64,000 nt of DNA from Pseudoalteromonas sp. NBT06-2 (GTDB lineage: Bacteria; Pseudomonadota; Gammaproteobacteria; Enterobacterales; Alteromonadaceae): the NCBI RefSeq assembly GCF_002276045.1, contig NZ_NQMR01000001.1:1-64000 (forward strand), given 5' to 3'. Position numbers and translations under genes: made by a program. Position 1 is the stretch's first letter. Every line of letters begins with the position of its first letter. The notes beneath the pieces are model-generated. The model did not search any database and was not told the origin of the DNA. It saw only the letters and a list, made by a program, of their open reading frames with translations. Positions 46,867 through 56,643 of the stretch are shown here, piece by piece.

Positions 46867-48029
46867 GTGTACTCCAACACCATATTGAGACTTAATTGGT
46901 CAACTTTAATATCGTTATCTTTTATATTACTAAATGTGGTTAAATAATTGCTGATCTTCTGAAATTGAACATCCGATTGAAATTTCATGCCTTCAATAAA
47001 TAACCAAGTCCAAGATAATGAAACCAAGTCTTTGTTATACTCACGAAATTTTTGTTCAAATTTTTGTTTTTTTCTTTTTAAGATCAGATTTAACAATTGA
47101 TTTTTCGATAATTTATGAGACCAATTAATTTGGTATTCTGTATTTAGCTGCGTCAAGGTTTCATTAGCAAATGAAATTTGTGAACTTTGCGAAGTAGATA
47201 TGCTCACCTGATTCTGCTCTGATATCAACCAAGTATCGGATGCTCTCCAAAAATTACCATCGCTTATTTCATCTCCCTTTCTTTTATAAATACCCGCAAT
47301 AACATTGAGTTTGTGAGAACCTCCTAAATTGTTAGAAAAGCCGAGGCCAAATTCCTGTAAATCAGTTTTGTTGCCGGCTCTGTTACCTTGACTCATTTTA
47401 GCATTAACTAGAAAATAGGTATCCTCACTCACACGATGCCCATAAGTAGATGAAATCATTAATGTATCATTTTTTGATAACTCAGATTCTTTAAATTTTT
47501 GTGAATTGTTAGTAAATGCAAAGCTTAAATCAATGAATCGGTTTTTATGATCTCTTCCGAAGTTTAAATTAAATTGAGCGAGTTCGTTATTTAAAGTAAT
47601 TAATGAATTGTCAGGTTCAACAAATTCAGCGCCTTCTTGGCCAGAAAAGGTTTCATTTTTAGATTTCTTTAAAATGAAATCTACAGAAGTTTCATCTGAA
47701 ATAAAAAAGTGAATATTAGGAGTGATAGAATAATCTATTGAGTTTAGTTGTGATTGCTCTAAATAAGACTCTTGAATTAATGTTATAGGAAGAGAAACAG
47801 CAAAGCCTTCAAACAATTTTAATATATGATAATTTGCGCTCATACGGCCCAAACTATCAGTAATTTGATTTGTAGTTTGATTATATAAATTATCTGTATG
47901 CTCTATTGAATAAGAAGTTTTAAACTCATTGATTTCCTTATCCCAAACGACATTTGCTTGGACTAAACTACTTAACAATAAAATCCAAATACTACATGCT
48001 GCGAATAACTTCAAAATACTCTCTTGCAA
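46860..48029 (-). CDS. Outer-membrane beta-barrel protein of the export locus
   Basis: A 389-residue protein with a signal peptide (SIWILLLSSLVQA, cleavage near residue 25) and many alternating amphipathic strands. It ends VLEYTW, an aromatic C-terminal residue as in outer-membrane barrels. The pattern resembles barrel proteins next to short Wza-like proteins in eps-type loci. The specific family is not certain. It overlaps the Wza-like gene by 7 nt and is the first gene of the unit. Confidence 0.7.
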   Translation of the reverse strand: MQESILKLFAACSIWILLLSSLVQANVVWDKEINEFKTSYSIEHTDNLYNQTTNQITDSLGRMSANYHILKLFEGFAVSLPITLIQESYLEQSQLNSIDYSITPNIHFFISDETSVDFILKKSKNETFSGQEGAEFVEPDNSLITLNNELAQFNLNFGRDHKNRFIDLSFAFTNNSQKFKESELSKNDTLMISSTYGHRVSEDTYFLVNAKMSQGNRAGNKTDLQEFGLGFSNNLGGSHKLNVIAGIYKRKGDEISDGNFWRASDTWLISEQNQVSISTSQSSQISFANETLTQLNTEYQINWSHKLSKNQLLNLILKRKKQKFEQKFREYNKDLVSLSWTWLFIEGMKFQSDVQFQKISNYLTTFSNIKDNDIKVDQLSLNMVLEYTW

Positions 48030-48092
48030 TGTTAGAACTTAAAAAGTGTGTAAAATATCATTATGTTACAAGTATAATACATTTGAGACTAT

Positions 48093-48166
48093 AAACATAC
48101 TAGGTGTTACCGCCAAACATACTAGGTGTTATCGCCAAACATACTAGGTGTTATCACCAAACATAC
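48093..48166. repeat. 22-bp tandem repeat, about 3.4 copies
   Basis: AAACATACTAGGTGTTAYCRCC occurs at 48093-48114, 48115-48136 and 48137-48158 with one or two substitutions, then a partial copy AAACATAC to 48166. It lies in the 367-bp divergent region between the export unit and the TonB-dependent receptor. It could be iterated operator sites or a slippage repeat. Confidence 0.85.
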
Positions 48167-48310
48167 GCCACAAATAATGATGCCTTTAATAATACTCATG
48201 ATTTTAAAAGAAAATATATAAAATCATTCTTTCCTTGTTTTATATTTCAATTAATAAAAATACAGCAAATAAAAACTCATTCATTATAAAAAACACAAAA
48301 AATCTTTACT

Positions 48311-48328
48311 TGTTACCTCATGGTAACA
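48311..48328. repeat. Inverted repeat TGTTACC/GGTAACA
   Basis: A 7-bp perfect inverted repeat with a TCAT centre, 4 bp before the long palindrome upstream of the receptor gene. A plausible operator. Confidence 0.5.
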
Positions 48329-48331
48329 TAT

Positions 48332-48375
48332 ATTCACATTTAAATATATTGTATACAATATATTTAAATGTGAAT
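48332..48375. promoter_or_regulatory. Perfect 44-bp palindrome ahead of the TonB-dependent receptor
   Basis: Every one of 22 base pairs mirrors about the centre between 48353 and 48354. The right arm reads TACAATATATTTAAATGTGA and the left is its exact complement. It ends about 8 bp before the ribosome site AGGGAAG and 21 bp before the ATG. With no loop bases it is either a large operator overlapping the promoter or a long leader hairpin. Confidence 0.8.
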
Positions 48376-48396
48376 TTTATTTAGGGAAGCTTAAAA

Positions 48397-51372
48397 ATGA
48401 AAAATAATAATTTTAAAATAAAAGCAACTGCATTAGCTGTTGCCACTGTATTATTGGTTACCCCCTTATCGACATTAGCTGTGGATGCATTTAATGGTGT
48501 TGTTAAAGGAAGTATTAATACAAGTAATAATCAAATGGCTGCAGGCGCTATTATTACTCTAAAACATAAAGGCAAAGGCATAACGCGTAAAGTTACAGTT
48601 GAGCAAGACGGCAGTTATGTTTTACGTAAGTTACCAGTAGGCCATTGGACTATGTCAATTGAGAAAGATGGTTATCAACTCATTCAAGAACAAGATGTAC
48701 ATGTAAAAATTGGTTCTAATTTTATATATAACGGTTTATTAATACAAAGTGGCACTGATATTGAGAGAATAGCAGTATCAGGAAGTAAAATATCAAGAGT
48801 AAATACATCATCTTCAACTAGTGGTATTACAGTGACAAGTGATGAGTTAGCATATTTACCGGTTGATAACGGTTTTGAAAATATCGCTTTACTCTCTCCT
48901 GGGGCTGGCGCAAACTCAGAGTTCGACGCTGCAAGTATTGGCGGCGCATCTTCAGCTGAAAATGGCTATTACCTTAATGGGTTAAACGTAACTTCTATCC
49001 GTCGTGGTATCGGCTCCATAGATCTACCATTTGAAGCAATTGCACAAACAGAAATAAAAAATGGTGGCGTAGAACCCGAATTTGGTGGTGCGATGGGTGG
49101 CATTGTTAATACAATTTCAAAATCTGGTAGTAATGAATTTGAATTTGGCATGCAGTTAAGAACAGATCCAGACGTTACAAGAAGCCAACATAATAATTTA
49201 ATGTTATCTGATGGGACTATTGCAGGTTATGGTGCAAGTGAAGATGACAAAGAAACTTACAATGAAGCAAGAATTTGGGTTAGTGGCGCATTAATTGACG
49301 ATAAATTATTTGCATATGCTTTATTTTCTCCTCAGAGAAATAATTATGAAAATGCAAAAACGACGACATTAAATGATGGTAGAGAAGATTCAGATCAATG
49401 GTTTGCAAAATTAGATTATTATATTAATGATAACCATTCTATCGAATTAACAGGTATTAACTTTGAAAATAATGGTTCAGGTAAATCTTACACATACGAA
49501 TCTCTAGCCAGTACTCAAGGTGAATATAAAGGTGATTACAAAGAAAAATCTGGTGGTCAAGTATATGGTGTTAAATATACAGGTTTATTAACAGATGATA
49601 TCTCTATTGATGTAATTGCAGGTAGAACAAAAGAAAATGACTACAACAGTGCAACTAGCTCATTACCTTCAGTAAATGATGAACGAAGCGGCTCATCAGT
49701 TACACTAAGTGATCATACTTCAAGTACAATTACTGATGGTACTTATATTCGAGACCAGTTCCGGGTTGATTTAAATTGGGACCTTGAAGATCACTCCTTA
49801 AAATTTGGTTTAGATAGCTACGATATTAATGTGAACTATGCAGAGACCCAAAATGGTGCCGGCGATGCTAAAGGTTGGTGGACTATTGCAACAGCAGGTG
49901 AAGCAGATCGTTCAGGTCAAATGAGCAGCGAAGATTACGTAGAACAGCGTATTCGTACAACTTTCACAGATTCTAAAGTATCTTCAATGGCACTTTACGC
50001 ACAAGATTCATGGCAAGTTAATGATGAATTAGTGCTTAACTTAGGTGTACGTGTATCAAATATTTCAAATACAGTATCTGATGGTCGTAAATATGTAGAT
50101 ATCAAAAACCAAATCGCACCCCGTTTACAAGCAATTTATGATGTATCAGGTGATGGTACTGCAAAAGTATTTGCAACATTTGGTCGCTACTTTCAACCAG
50201 TTTCTGCCAATATGAATATTAAACAAGGTGCCACGCAAAGAGAAACTTTGGATTATTATGAATTAGGTGAGGTAGATGCGAATGGTACACCTATTTTATT
50301 AGCGGATGGTTCACCATCTCGTGGTGGTGCTTTACGCGATACATTTGTGCGCCAAGCAGGTATTGATGATCCTAACCTGATTGTTTCTGACAATTTAGAT
50401 AGCATGTATTCTGATGAATTTACTTTAGGTTACCAACAAGAAGTGTTTAACGGTGATATGACATTAGGTGTTCGTGCCACTTATAGAGAACTAAAACGCT
50501 CAGTAGAAGATACTGATGTAGGTCCAGTGCTACGTAAATGGTTTGAAGAAAATGGTGTAACTGATGAAGTTGGCCAATGGGGTTATTATGTTTTATTAAA
50601 CCCTGGCGCAGATCTAAATATGATTTATGATTTTGATCAAGATGGTACAGCTGAAAATATTAACATTTCAGCATCTGAATTAGATTTACCAACACCAAAA
50701 AGAAAATATGGTTCACTTGAATTTACATTAGACGGTTCAGTAACTGAAGATTTAACAATTAACTCTTCTTATACTTGGTCTCATAGCTGGGGTAATACAG
50801 AGGGACTAGTTAAAACGGATAATGGTCAAGCAGATCCTGGTTGGACAACATCATACGATTACGGCGATTTAATGGATCACAGCAGTGGTGATTTACCAAA
50901 TGATAGACGCCACTCATTTAAAGTAAGTGGCTCATACCGTATTACTGACGATTTATCTTTAGGTTTTGCAAGCAGAATTAACTCTGGTACACCTGTGAGT
51001 AAATTAAGCTGGCATCCATTTGATCAAGGTCGTTGTACTGAAGGTAATATCTGGGATTCATGTATTAGTTACTATTACGATGACGCGTCTTTCTATGATG
51101 CAGATGGTAACCCTGCGCCTCGTGGTTCAGCTGGCCGCACGCCTTGGACAAAAGAAATTGATTTATCATTACTTTATCAAACAGAAATATTTGATGGTAA
51201 TTTAAGCCTTAAAGCATCTATCTATAACTTATTTAATGAAGATACTGCGACTTCGTATATCCAAAAACATCAGGCGAATTCAGACAGTAACGCAGTTAAT
51301 GCTGAATGGGGCACTACAAATCGACGTTTAGCATCACGATACATGTCTTTAACAGCAAGATATATTTTCTAA
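48397..51372 (+). CDS. TonB-dependent receptor with N-terminal carboxypeptidase-regulatory-like domain
   Basis: An outer-membrane active transporter energised by TonB. Signal peptide of about 28 residues (ALAVATVLLVTPLSTLAV). A CarboxypepD_reg-like domain follows (about 33-115: GVVKGSINTSNNQMAAGAII, GSYVLRKLPVGHWTMSI). The plug domain follows (YLPVDNGFENIALLSPGA, YYLNGLNVTSIRRG, EFGGAMGGIVNTISKSG), then a 22-strand-type barrel ending SRYMSLTARYIF with terminal Phe. At 991 residues it belongs to the large Oar-like or oligosaccharide/peptide receptors of marine bacteria. The ligand is unknown. It is single, followed by a strong terminator. Confidence 0.92.
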   Translation: MKNNNFKIKATALAVATVLLVTPLSTLAVDAFNGVVKGSINTSNNQMAAGAIITLKHKGKGITRKVTVEQDGSYVLRKLPVGHWTMSIEKDGYQLIQEQDVHVKIGSNFIYNGLLIQSGTDIERIAVSGSKISRVNTSSSTSGITVTSDELAYLPVDNGFENIALLSPGAGANSEFDAASIGGASSAENGYYLNGLNVTSIRRGIGSIDLPFEAIAQTEIKNGGVEPEFGGAMGGIVNTISKSGSNEFEFGMQLRTDPDVTRSQHNNLMLSDGTIAGYGASEDDKETYNEARIWVSGALIDDKLFAYALFSPQRNNYENAKTTTLNDGREDSDQWFAKLDYYINDNHSIELTGINFENNGSGKSYTYESLASTQGEYKGDYKEKSGGQVYGVKYTGLLTDDISIDVIAGRTKENDYNSATSSLPSVNDERSGSSVTLSDHTSSTITDGTYIRDQFRVDLNWDLEDHSLKFGLDSYDINVNYAETQNGAGDAKGWWTIATAGEADRSGQMSSEDYVEQRIRTTFTDSKVSSMALYAQDSWQVNDELVLNLGVRVSNISNTVSDGRKYVDIKNQIAPRLQAIYDVSGDGTAKVFATFGRYFQPVSANMNIKQGATQRETLDYYELGEVDANGTPILLADGSPSRGGALRDTFVRQAGIDDPNLIVSDNLDSMYSDEFTLGYQQEVFNGDMTLGVRATYRELKRSVEDTDVGPVLRKWFEENGVTDEVGQWGYYVLLNPGADLNMIYDFDQDGTAENINISASELDLPTPKRKYGSLEFTLDGSVTEDLTINSSYTWSHSWGNTEGLVKTDNGQADPGWTTSYDYGDLMDHSSGDLPNDRRHSFKVSGSYRITDDLSLGFASRINSGTPVSKLSWHPFDQGRCTEGNIWDSCISYYYDDASFYDADGNPAPRGSAGRTPWTKEIDLSLLYQTEIFDGNLSLKASIYNLFNEDTATSYIQKHQANSDSNAVNAEWGTTNRRLASRYMSLTARYIF

Positions 51373-51396
51373 TATTTCCCATATCATTTGTTGTCA

Positions 51397-51419
51397 AAGC
51401 CCCCGAAAGGGGGCTTTTT
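51397..51419 (+). terminator. Terminator of the TonB-dependent receptor gene
   Basis: AAAGCCCCC/GGGGGCTTT with a GAAA loop and a T5 tract lies 25 bp after the stop. A near-perfect intrinsic terminator. Confidence 0.92.
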
Positions 51420-51435
51420 AGGCTCAGTAAATAAT

Positions 51436-51460
51436 AAAAAAACGGCCAATAATGACCGTT
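51436..51460 (-). terminator. Terminator of rimO
   Basis: On the minus strand AACGG...CCGTT (51456-51460/51441-51445 arms) with an imperfect centre is followed by a T-run (plus A-run 51436-51442). It lies 26 bp after the rimO stop. Confidence 0.65.
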
Positions 51461-51486
51461 ATTTATAATTCACTTGCTGAGTTTAA

Positions 51487-52893
51487 TTAAACTAAGTCAC
51501 CCCATAAATCATATTCATCAGCATGTGCAATTTTAACAGTAACCATATCACCAGCTTCTAGTGTTGTTTCACCGTTTAAATAAACAACACCATCAATTTC
51601 TGGAGCATCCGCATAAGTTCGACCAATTGCGCCCTCCGAATCAACTTCATCGATTAATACTTGCATGGTTTGTCCGATACGCTTTTGTAATTTAGCATGA
51701 CTAATAGCCTGCTGTTTTAGCATAAAGCGTTCAAAGCGATCTTGCATGATGTCTTCAGCGACAGGATCAGCAAGTTCATTTGCTTTTGCACCTTCAACTG
51801 GCGAGTATTTAAAACACCCTACCCTGTCTAACTGGGCTTCATCTAAAAAATCTAATAACATTTGGAAGTCTTGTTCGGTTTCACCAGGAAAACCCACTAT
51901 AAAAGTTGATCGGATCACAAGTTCAGGGCAAATTTCTCGCCATTTTTTAATACTTTCTAATACACGTTCAGCTTTACCTGGGCGCTTCATCATTTTTAAA
52001 ATACGTGGACTTGCATGCTGAAATGGAATATCTAAATAAGGTAACAGTTTACCTTCAGCCATTAAAGGGATCACATCATCAACATGCGGATATGGGTATA
52101 CATAATGTAAACGCACCCAAATGCCCATTTTAGATAGCGCTTTACACATGTTTAACATGTCGGTTTTAACTGGCATACCATTCCAAAAACCCGTTTTTGA
52201 TTTAACATCTACACCATAAGCACTAGTATCTTGGCTGATCACCAATAACTCTTTTACGCCTGCATTTTTTAAACGCTCAGCTTCAGATAGCACATCACCT
52301 ATCGATTTTGAAACAAGCTTGCCACGCATATCTGGAATAATACAAAAAGTACATTTGTGGTTACAGCCTTCAGATATTTTTAAATAAGCAAAATGTTTAG
52401 GCGTAAGTTTTACACCTTGATCCGGCACTAAGTCTGTAAAAGGGTTATGTTTAGGTTGTGGCGCAAATTCATGCACATGATCCATTACATTTTCATATGC
52501 ATGTGGTCCTGTAATACCTAAGACACCAGGGTGAACTTCTTTTATCTCATCTTCTCTAGCACCTAAACAACCTGTTACGATTACCTTACCGTTTTCTTCA
52601 AGTGCTTCACCAATCGTATCTAATGACTCTTGAACGGCACTATCTATAAAACCACAGGTATTTACAATAACAACATCTGCGCCATCATAACTACTAACAA
52701 CCTCATAACCTTCAGTACGAAGTTGCGTTAAAATACGTTCTGAATCAACTAAGTTTTTAGGGCAGCCTAACGATACGAAAGAAACACTAGGAGCGCCTTC
52801 TACTTTTGGAGCTGTAAGCATGTTTGATTGTATTGTTTTAGAGGGAGTTTCTAAAGTTGTAGTCTGCTTTGGTGTAAATGTATTTACAGTCAT
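51487..52893 (-). CDS. rimO: Ribosomal protein S12 methylthiotransferase RimO
   Basis: Adds a methylthio group to Asp of ribosomal protein S12. A UPF0004 domain with [20 protein letters not shown] and NTCGFIDSA binds one Fe-S cluster. The radical-SAM site is [16 protein letters not shown] (CxxxCxxC). A TRAM domain follows at the end ([19 protein letters not shown]). The roughly 38-residue N-terminal extension before VSFVSLG, beginning [13 protein letters not shown], is polar. I recall similar extensions in this order, so ATG 52893 is kept. Confidence 0.94.
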   Translation of the reverse strand: MTVNTFTPKQTTTLETPSKTIQSNMLTAPKVEGAPSVSFVSLGCPKNLVDSERILTQLRTEGYEVVSSYDGADVVIVNTCGFIDSAVQESLDTIGEALEENGKVIVTGCLGAREDEIKEVHPGVLGITGPHAYENVMDHVHEFAPQPKHNPFTDLVPDQGVKLTPKHFAYLKISEGCNHKCTFCIIPDMRGKLVSKSIGDVLSEAERLKNAGVKELLVISQDTSAYGVDVKSKTGFWNGMPVKTDMLNMCKALSKMGIWVRLHYVYPYPHVDDVIPLMAEGKLLPYLDIPFQHASPRILKMMKRPGKAERVLESIKKWREICPELVIRSTFIVGFPGETEQDFQMLLDFLDEAQLDRVGCFKYSPVEGAKANELADPVAEDIMQDRFERFMLKQQAISHAKLQKRIGQTMQVLIDEVDSEGAIGRTYADAPEIDGVVYLNGETTLEAGDMVTVKIAHADEYDLWGDLV

Positions 52894-53951
52894 CTTGCCT
52901 GCTAATTTAAATTAAGTAACGGTTTATTTTCGGATTATACAATAAATATAGCATAATTACATTTAAGCAAAAGTTGCCAGTTTTTCATAATATTTTGAAA
53001 AATATAATCAAAAAATTTCAATGTAAATTCAAGTGATACCACAATGCTTACATTATCCTGAAATATTTTTTATTACCTTTAATTACTTACATACCGTGTC
53101 ATTTTAGGCTCATATATCATATAACTCTTTATGTAGACCTGGACATTGTATTAGATTCGATGACACGCAACATTAACCACTTGAAATTAATTATAAGTCA
53201 ATGTTTTATAGGGTTTTTATAAAAATACCGACAGTTTTACTCGAAATACACACTAATATATAATTCAGTTTACTTACCTTTGCAGATACTATTTAAATGT
53301 GGCTCTGCTTGCCTTTTATTAACAAAACTAAAACATCGCTCATTGTGCCTGCGGGTTCTTTACATGAGCAGCCTTATTTACAAACACAAGCCAACATTTT
53401 TCCTCTGAAACTGATTGTTGACTCAAATCAAGTTTACTGGCTGAGAACTTTACGGGTTTTCCAAAGTGATTTATTGTGTTAACTAAGGCTATTAACCCAA
53501 TTTTTTTACCTTATCTATTATTCGACTGTTCTCTGATTTCAATTTCGATAAATGAATTAGCCCTGTTGTGCGTATTGATATTCAGTGTTGCTAAATCAAC
53601 AAGTGAGTTGCTTACACTCTACCATTAGCACTTTTCACATCATCAACATTTTTATTTAAATTCTATGATGTCAATATAGACAACAATATAATTGGGAACA
53701 GCAAAATATTCCATAGGGATAGTGGAATGTTAAATATCAAATAAAAATGGTATACCCATGTTACTTCAAAATGCATGTTCCTAAAGCCTGTTTAATTCTC
53801 GTTGAAATCGCACATTTTGAGGTGTTATGGGTATATATTCCTGATTTATATATAATAAATTTTCTTTGCCCTATTTTTACCCAAACAAAGTTTTACAGTT
53901 TTTCAATCAAAGGCTAGGGTATCTAGCAGAATAAAAAAGTGTTAGGAAAAA
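52894..53951. other. Long gene-poor stretch
   Basis: About 1.06 kb without a credible gene. It holds the rimO promoter region, a 61-codon plus-strand ORF (53297-53482) with neither a clear ribosome site nor recognised homology, and the 85-bp inverted-repeat element at 53751-53835. Both strands were read for transposase or toxin fragments without a firm match. It marks the start of the accessory region. Confidence 0.5.
53751..53835. mobile_element. 85-bp mini inverted-repeat element related to the MITE ends
   Basis: Begins TATACCCATGTTACTTCAAA and ends with the near-complement of it (TTTTGAGGTGTTATGGGTATA region, inverted arms of about 23 bp with 3-4 mismatches). TATACCC...GGGTATA ends and the CTTCAAAATG core resemble the 310-bp elements, above all copy D. 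It may be an internally deleted derivative. It lies 117 bp upstream of the secreted-protein gene at 53952. Confidence 0.65.
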
Positions 53952-54413
53952 ATGATGAAAAAAAACTATTTAATATTAATGACAGGGGCATTTATGGTCC
54001 TCAGTAACTATATCAGCGCCCATGAAGAACCTATAGAAAAGCAATGGTGTCAAGATGGTCACTTGGTGATATTTGGTGAATTTAAATTAACACCTAGGTA
54101 TTTAGAAAGTTTTGTACAAGGTGATGATTGTGATTCTCAACTAGGAGGAGTTGAAACAAAAAGTTGTGGTCAGTTTGATGATGATTATTTTGGTGCTCGG
54201 GCTGCGGCAACACATTTATGTCATTCACTTTCCAGAAAAAGTGATGACGTGAGTCGGGTATCTTACTCTGACAAAGATACCATTAAACCTATTTTTAATG
54301 GTCCTGAAAGCATCAGAAATAGAAATGAAAACCATCACCAACTGTATTTGATCCAACAAGGTGTCAGTTTTTCCTGTGCTAAATGTATTTATGTATCAGA
54401 TAAAACCTTTTAG
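53952..54413 (+). CDS. Secreted Cys-containing protein of unknown function
   Basis: A 153-residue protein with a signal peptide (LILMTGAFMVLSNYISAHE, cleavage near residue 23). The mature part has seven Cys (QWCQDG, DDCDSQ, KSCGQF, HLCHSL and the closely spaced CAKC), suggesting disulfides in the periplasm. A DFDDDYF-like acidic stretch and ARAAATHLCHSL follow. No family recognised. ATG at 53952 follows TTAGGAAAAA. Its stop overlaps the end of the convergent TPR/PAS gene by 4 bp. Confidence 0.65.
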   Translation: MMKKNYLILMTGAFMVLSNYISAHEEPIEKQWCQDGHLVIFGEFKLTPRYLESFVQGDDCDSQLGGVETKSCGQFDDDYFGARAAATHLCHSLSRKSDDVSRVSYSDKDTIKPIFNGPESIRNRNENHHQLYLIQQGVSFSCAKCIYVSDKTF

Positions 54414-56524
54414 AGTAAGGCTTGTGCCCTTAAATGTTGGCTAAGGGCAGCAAGCTTATCGTTTAAGGATAACTTGCATTCATCTGATAAGGTACATTCG
54501 GCAAGCACAAAGTGTGCAGTACGGATAACTTCCCGCCAACGAGGCTTTTTAGGTAAGGTTTTGAGCATTAAATATCTGTCCATGGAGCGGGTCCGTAAAC
54601 GACCTTCATCTATTGATACTCGCCAAATGCCACTTCTTTCAGCTAATTCAATACGATTGCTTTTTGTCGCCAACTCCCATGCTTCAAGGCTGATTATCAT
54701 TAAGTCAACTAGATGTTGATGAAATGTATGCTCACTCATAGCAGAAGAAACTAAAATATGTTCGTTTATATTATTTAAATTAAAGGCAAATAGGGTCAAA
54801 TATTCATCATAATCGATAGTGGTTACCGTTAAATCTATTCCAGAATCGACATTATTCAATTTTACTTTTGGATAAAATTCATTATTAAATTCAACACCGC
54901 TATGCCAAACTTGCCAAAAATCTTGATTTGACTCCTGGATCAAGTCATCCATGGTTAAATTGATGATGTTTTTTTTTTTGATCTTGAGTAATTTACAGCA
55001 TGCATTATTAATAAAGATGACTTGTTGGCTATTATTGATGATTAAAAGTGCTTGTTTTAACTCACCAAAAGCCGCACTTAACCTTCTATGATTAACACCT
55101 AATTTAGCAAATTGAGATCTATGCCAGTTTATTTCTGTATGCAGATTTTTTTCAATTAAGGCTCTTTTGTGTTTTTGCCAGAATATGAAACTGATACTGG
55201 TGATGGTAAATAATAAAAATATTATACTCAACAAAGCAAACTTGGCTCTTTGATTAATTAAAGTAAGTTGCTTTATTTCATTGTTTTTATTCAATAAAAT
55301 TATTTTTTGTGTTTGTTGATCAAACTCAAATCCAGCTCTAGTGGTCACTAATTCGTTATTAAAATTCAGTTTATAATTAGCTAATGCCGCAGTGGTATAT
55401 AGTGCTTGGTATTCAAAAGCAGCCTTAAATTGATTGAATTTTACGGCATTTTCAATTAATGCATGGTAAAGGGCCAAGGTATGTATAATATCATTTTGTT
55501 CTTTAGAAAATTTTACTCCTGCCAATAAAATCGCCTGGGCTTGCTGGTATTGGCCTTGTGCACTGAGTAAACGGCCTAAATTTAGTTTTAATGCGGTAGA
55601 GTGGGCTGAAGGCCCCAAAATCAAATCTATTGCCTGAGCTTGGTTAAGGTACTTTGCTGCAGCGGCGAGTTTGCTGTTGTTTATTTGGGTTTCAGATAAT
55701 AATAATAATAATCTGAGACTTGCGACCTGATTTTTTTTCTGTTCGAAAAAATGAAAAGACTGAATAAATACATTTAATGCAGCGTCATAAGATTTATCCG
55801 CTAAAAATATCAATCCTAAATTTTCTTTAGAATGTGCCATTCTGGCTGGTAAATTTAATGTTTCATAGATATTAATTGCCCTTTGATAAAAATCCTGAGC
55901 TTCAGGCCATAGCTGCATCTTACGATAAACGGAACCTAAATTATTTAAGGTCACGGCAATACCTTGCTGAGAACCTAATTTTTTTTTAATTTTTAAACTT
56001 TTATTATACGCCAAGATCGCTTGGCTGTATTTTGCCATAGCTAGGTAAGCAGTTCCGATATCGGCTTGTATTTTTGCAAACATGGCTTCATGGATGTCGC
56101 TTTTAATTAAAGCGGCTGCCTTTTTGAAAAATAATAATGATTTAGGAAAGAGTCCTTCTCGGTAATACAAAATACCCAAGCGACGTTGTAGATTAAAGTT
56201 TTGTTGGTAGGTTAATGTATCCGCAGAATAATGCGTCATACTGGCAAACAATTTGTGGGCGTTTTCATAACTTCCCTGATGTGTATACAGTGCAAGTAAT
56301 TTTAATCTAATATTAAAATCAGCTTGAGTAGAGTTTTTATTAATTTTTAGTAATTGTTCACAATTTCTAATTTGATTATTGATATTATTATTTAAGTGTA
56401 AACAATCTTCAGAATTTGCCAAACTTGGTGCTGAAGAGATTAAAATAGATAAATATATAAAAAAACTTCTTAAATATCCGGATGAAAACATAATTGATAC
56501 GTTTTTTATTCTTTGTATTAACAA
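54410..56524 (-). CDS. TPR-PAS membrane signalling protein
   Basis: Domain order: signal peptide or TM (about 12-36), a periplasmic region with at least five TPR motifs (for example AIAYNKSLKIKKKLG type, NNLGSVYRKMQLWPEAQDFY), one TM at about 430-450 (LLSIIFLLFTITSISFIFW), then a PAS-like domain (QVIFINNACCKLLKIKKKNI). The C-terminal part of about 100 residues has ELAERSGIWRVSIDEGRLRT, RSMDRYLMLKTLPKKPRW and TAHFVLAECTL. This tail looks like a conserved output module, possibly nucleic-acid-binding, and there is no kinase or GGDEF domain. I recall it in other Alteromonadales TPR proteins but cannot name it. 704 residues. Confidence 0.7.
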   Translation of the reverse strand: MLIQRIKNVSIMFSSGYLRSFFIYLSILISSAPSLANSEDCLHLNNNINNQIRNCEQLLKINKNSTQADFNIRLKLLALYTHQGSYENAHKLFASMTHYSADTLTYQQNFNLQRRLGILYYREGLFPKSLLFFKKAAALIKSDIHEAMFAKIQADIGTAYLAMAKYSQAILAYNKSLKIKKKLGSQQGIAVTLNNLGSVYRKMQLWPEAQDFYQRAINIYETLNLPARMAHSKENLGLIFLADKSYDAALNVFIQSFHFFEQKKNQVASLRLLLLLSETQINNSKLAAAAKYLNQAQAIDLILGPSAHSTALKLNLGRLLSAQGQYQQAQAILLAGVKFSKEQNDIIHTLALYHALIENAVKFNQFKAAFEYQALYTTAALANYKLNFNNELVTTRAGFEFDQQTQKIILLNKNNEIKQLTLINQRAKFALLSIIFLLFTITSISFIFWQKHKRALIEKNLHTEINWHRSQFAKLGVNHRRLSAAFGELKQALLIINNSQQVIFINNACCKLLKIKKKNIINLTMDDLIQESNQDFWQVWHSGVEFNNEFYPKVKLNNVDSGIDLTVTTIDYDEYLTLFAFNLNNINEHILVSSAMSEHTFHQHLVDLMIISLEAWELATKSNRIELAERSGIWRVSIDEGRLRTRSMDRYLMLKTLPKKPRWREVIRTAHFVLAECTLSDECKLSLNDKLAALSQHLRAQALL

Positions 56525-56643
56525 TGTATCATTTTGTCGGATCTCATGCGAGAGAAGAAATGCTCTAAGTGCATGATATGCCGCTTATATCAATAAACGG
56601 CATATGATTTATAACTCTTTAATATTAAATTGATATTGCTTTG

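Noticed and set aside
48093-48166. Tandem repeats considered as a CRISPR array
   Set aside because: The units are directly abutting with no unique spacers, and there are no cas genes.
53297-53482. 61-codon plus-strand ORF in the long gap after rimO
   Set aside because: No ribosome site, no recognised similarity, and no signal or TM pattern. Both strands were read for transposase remnants without a firm match.
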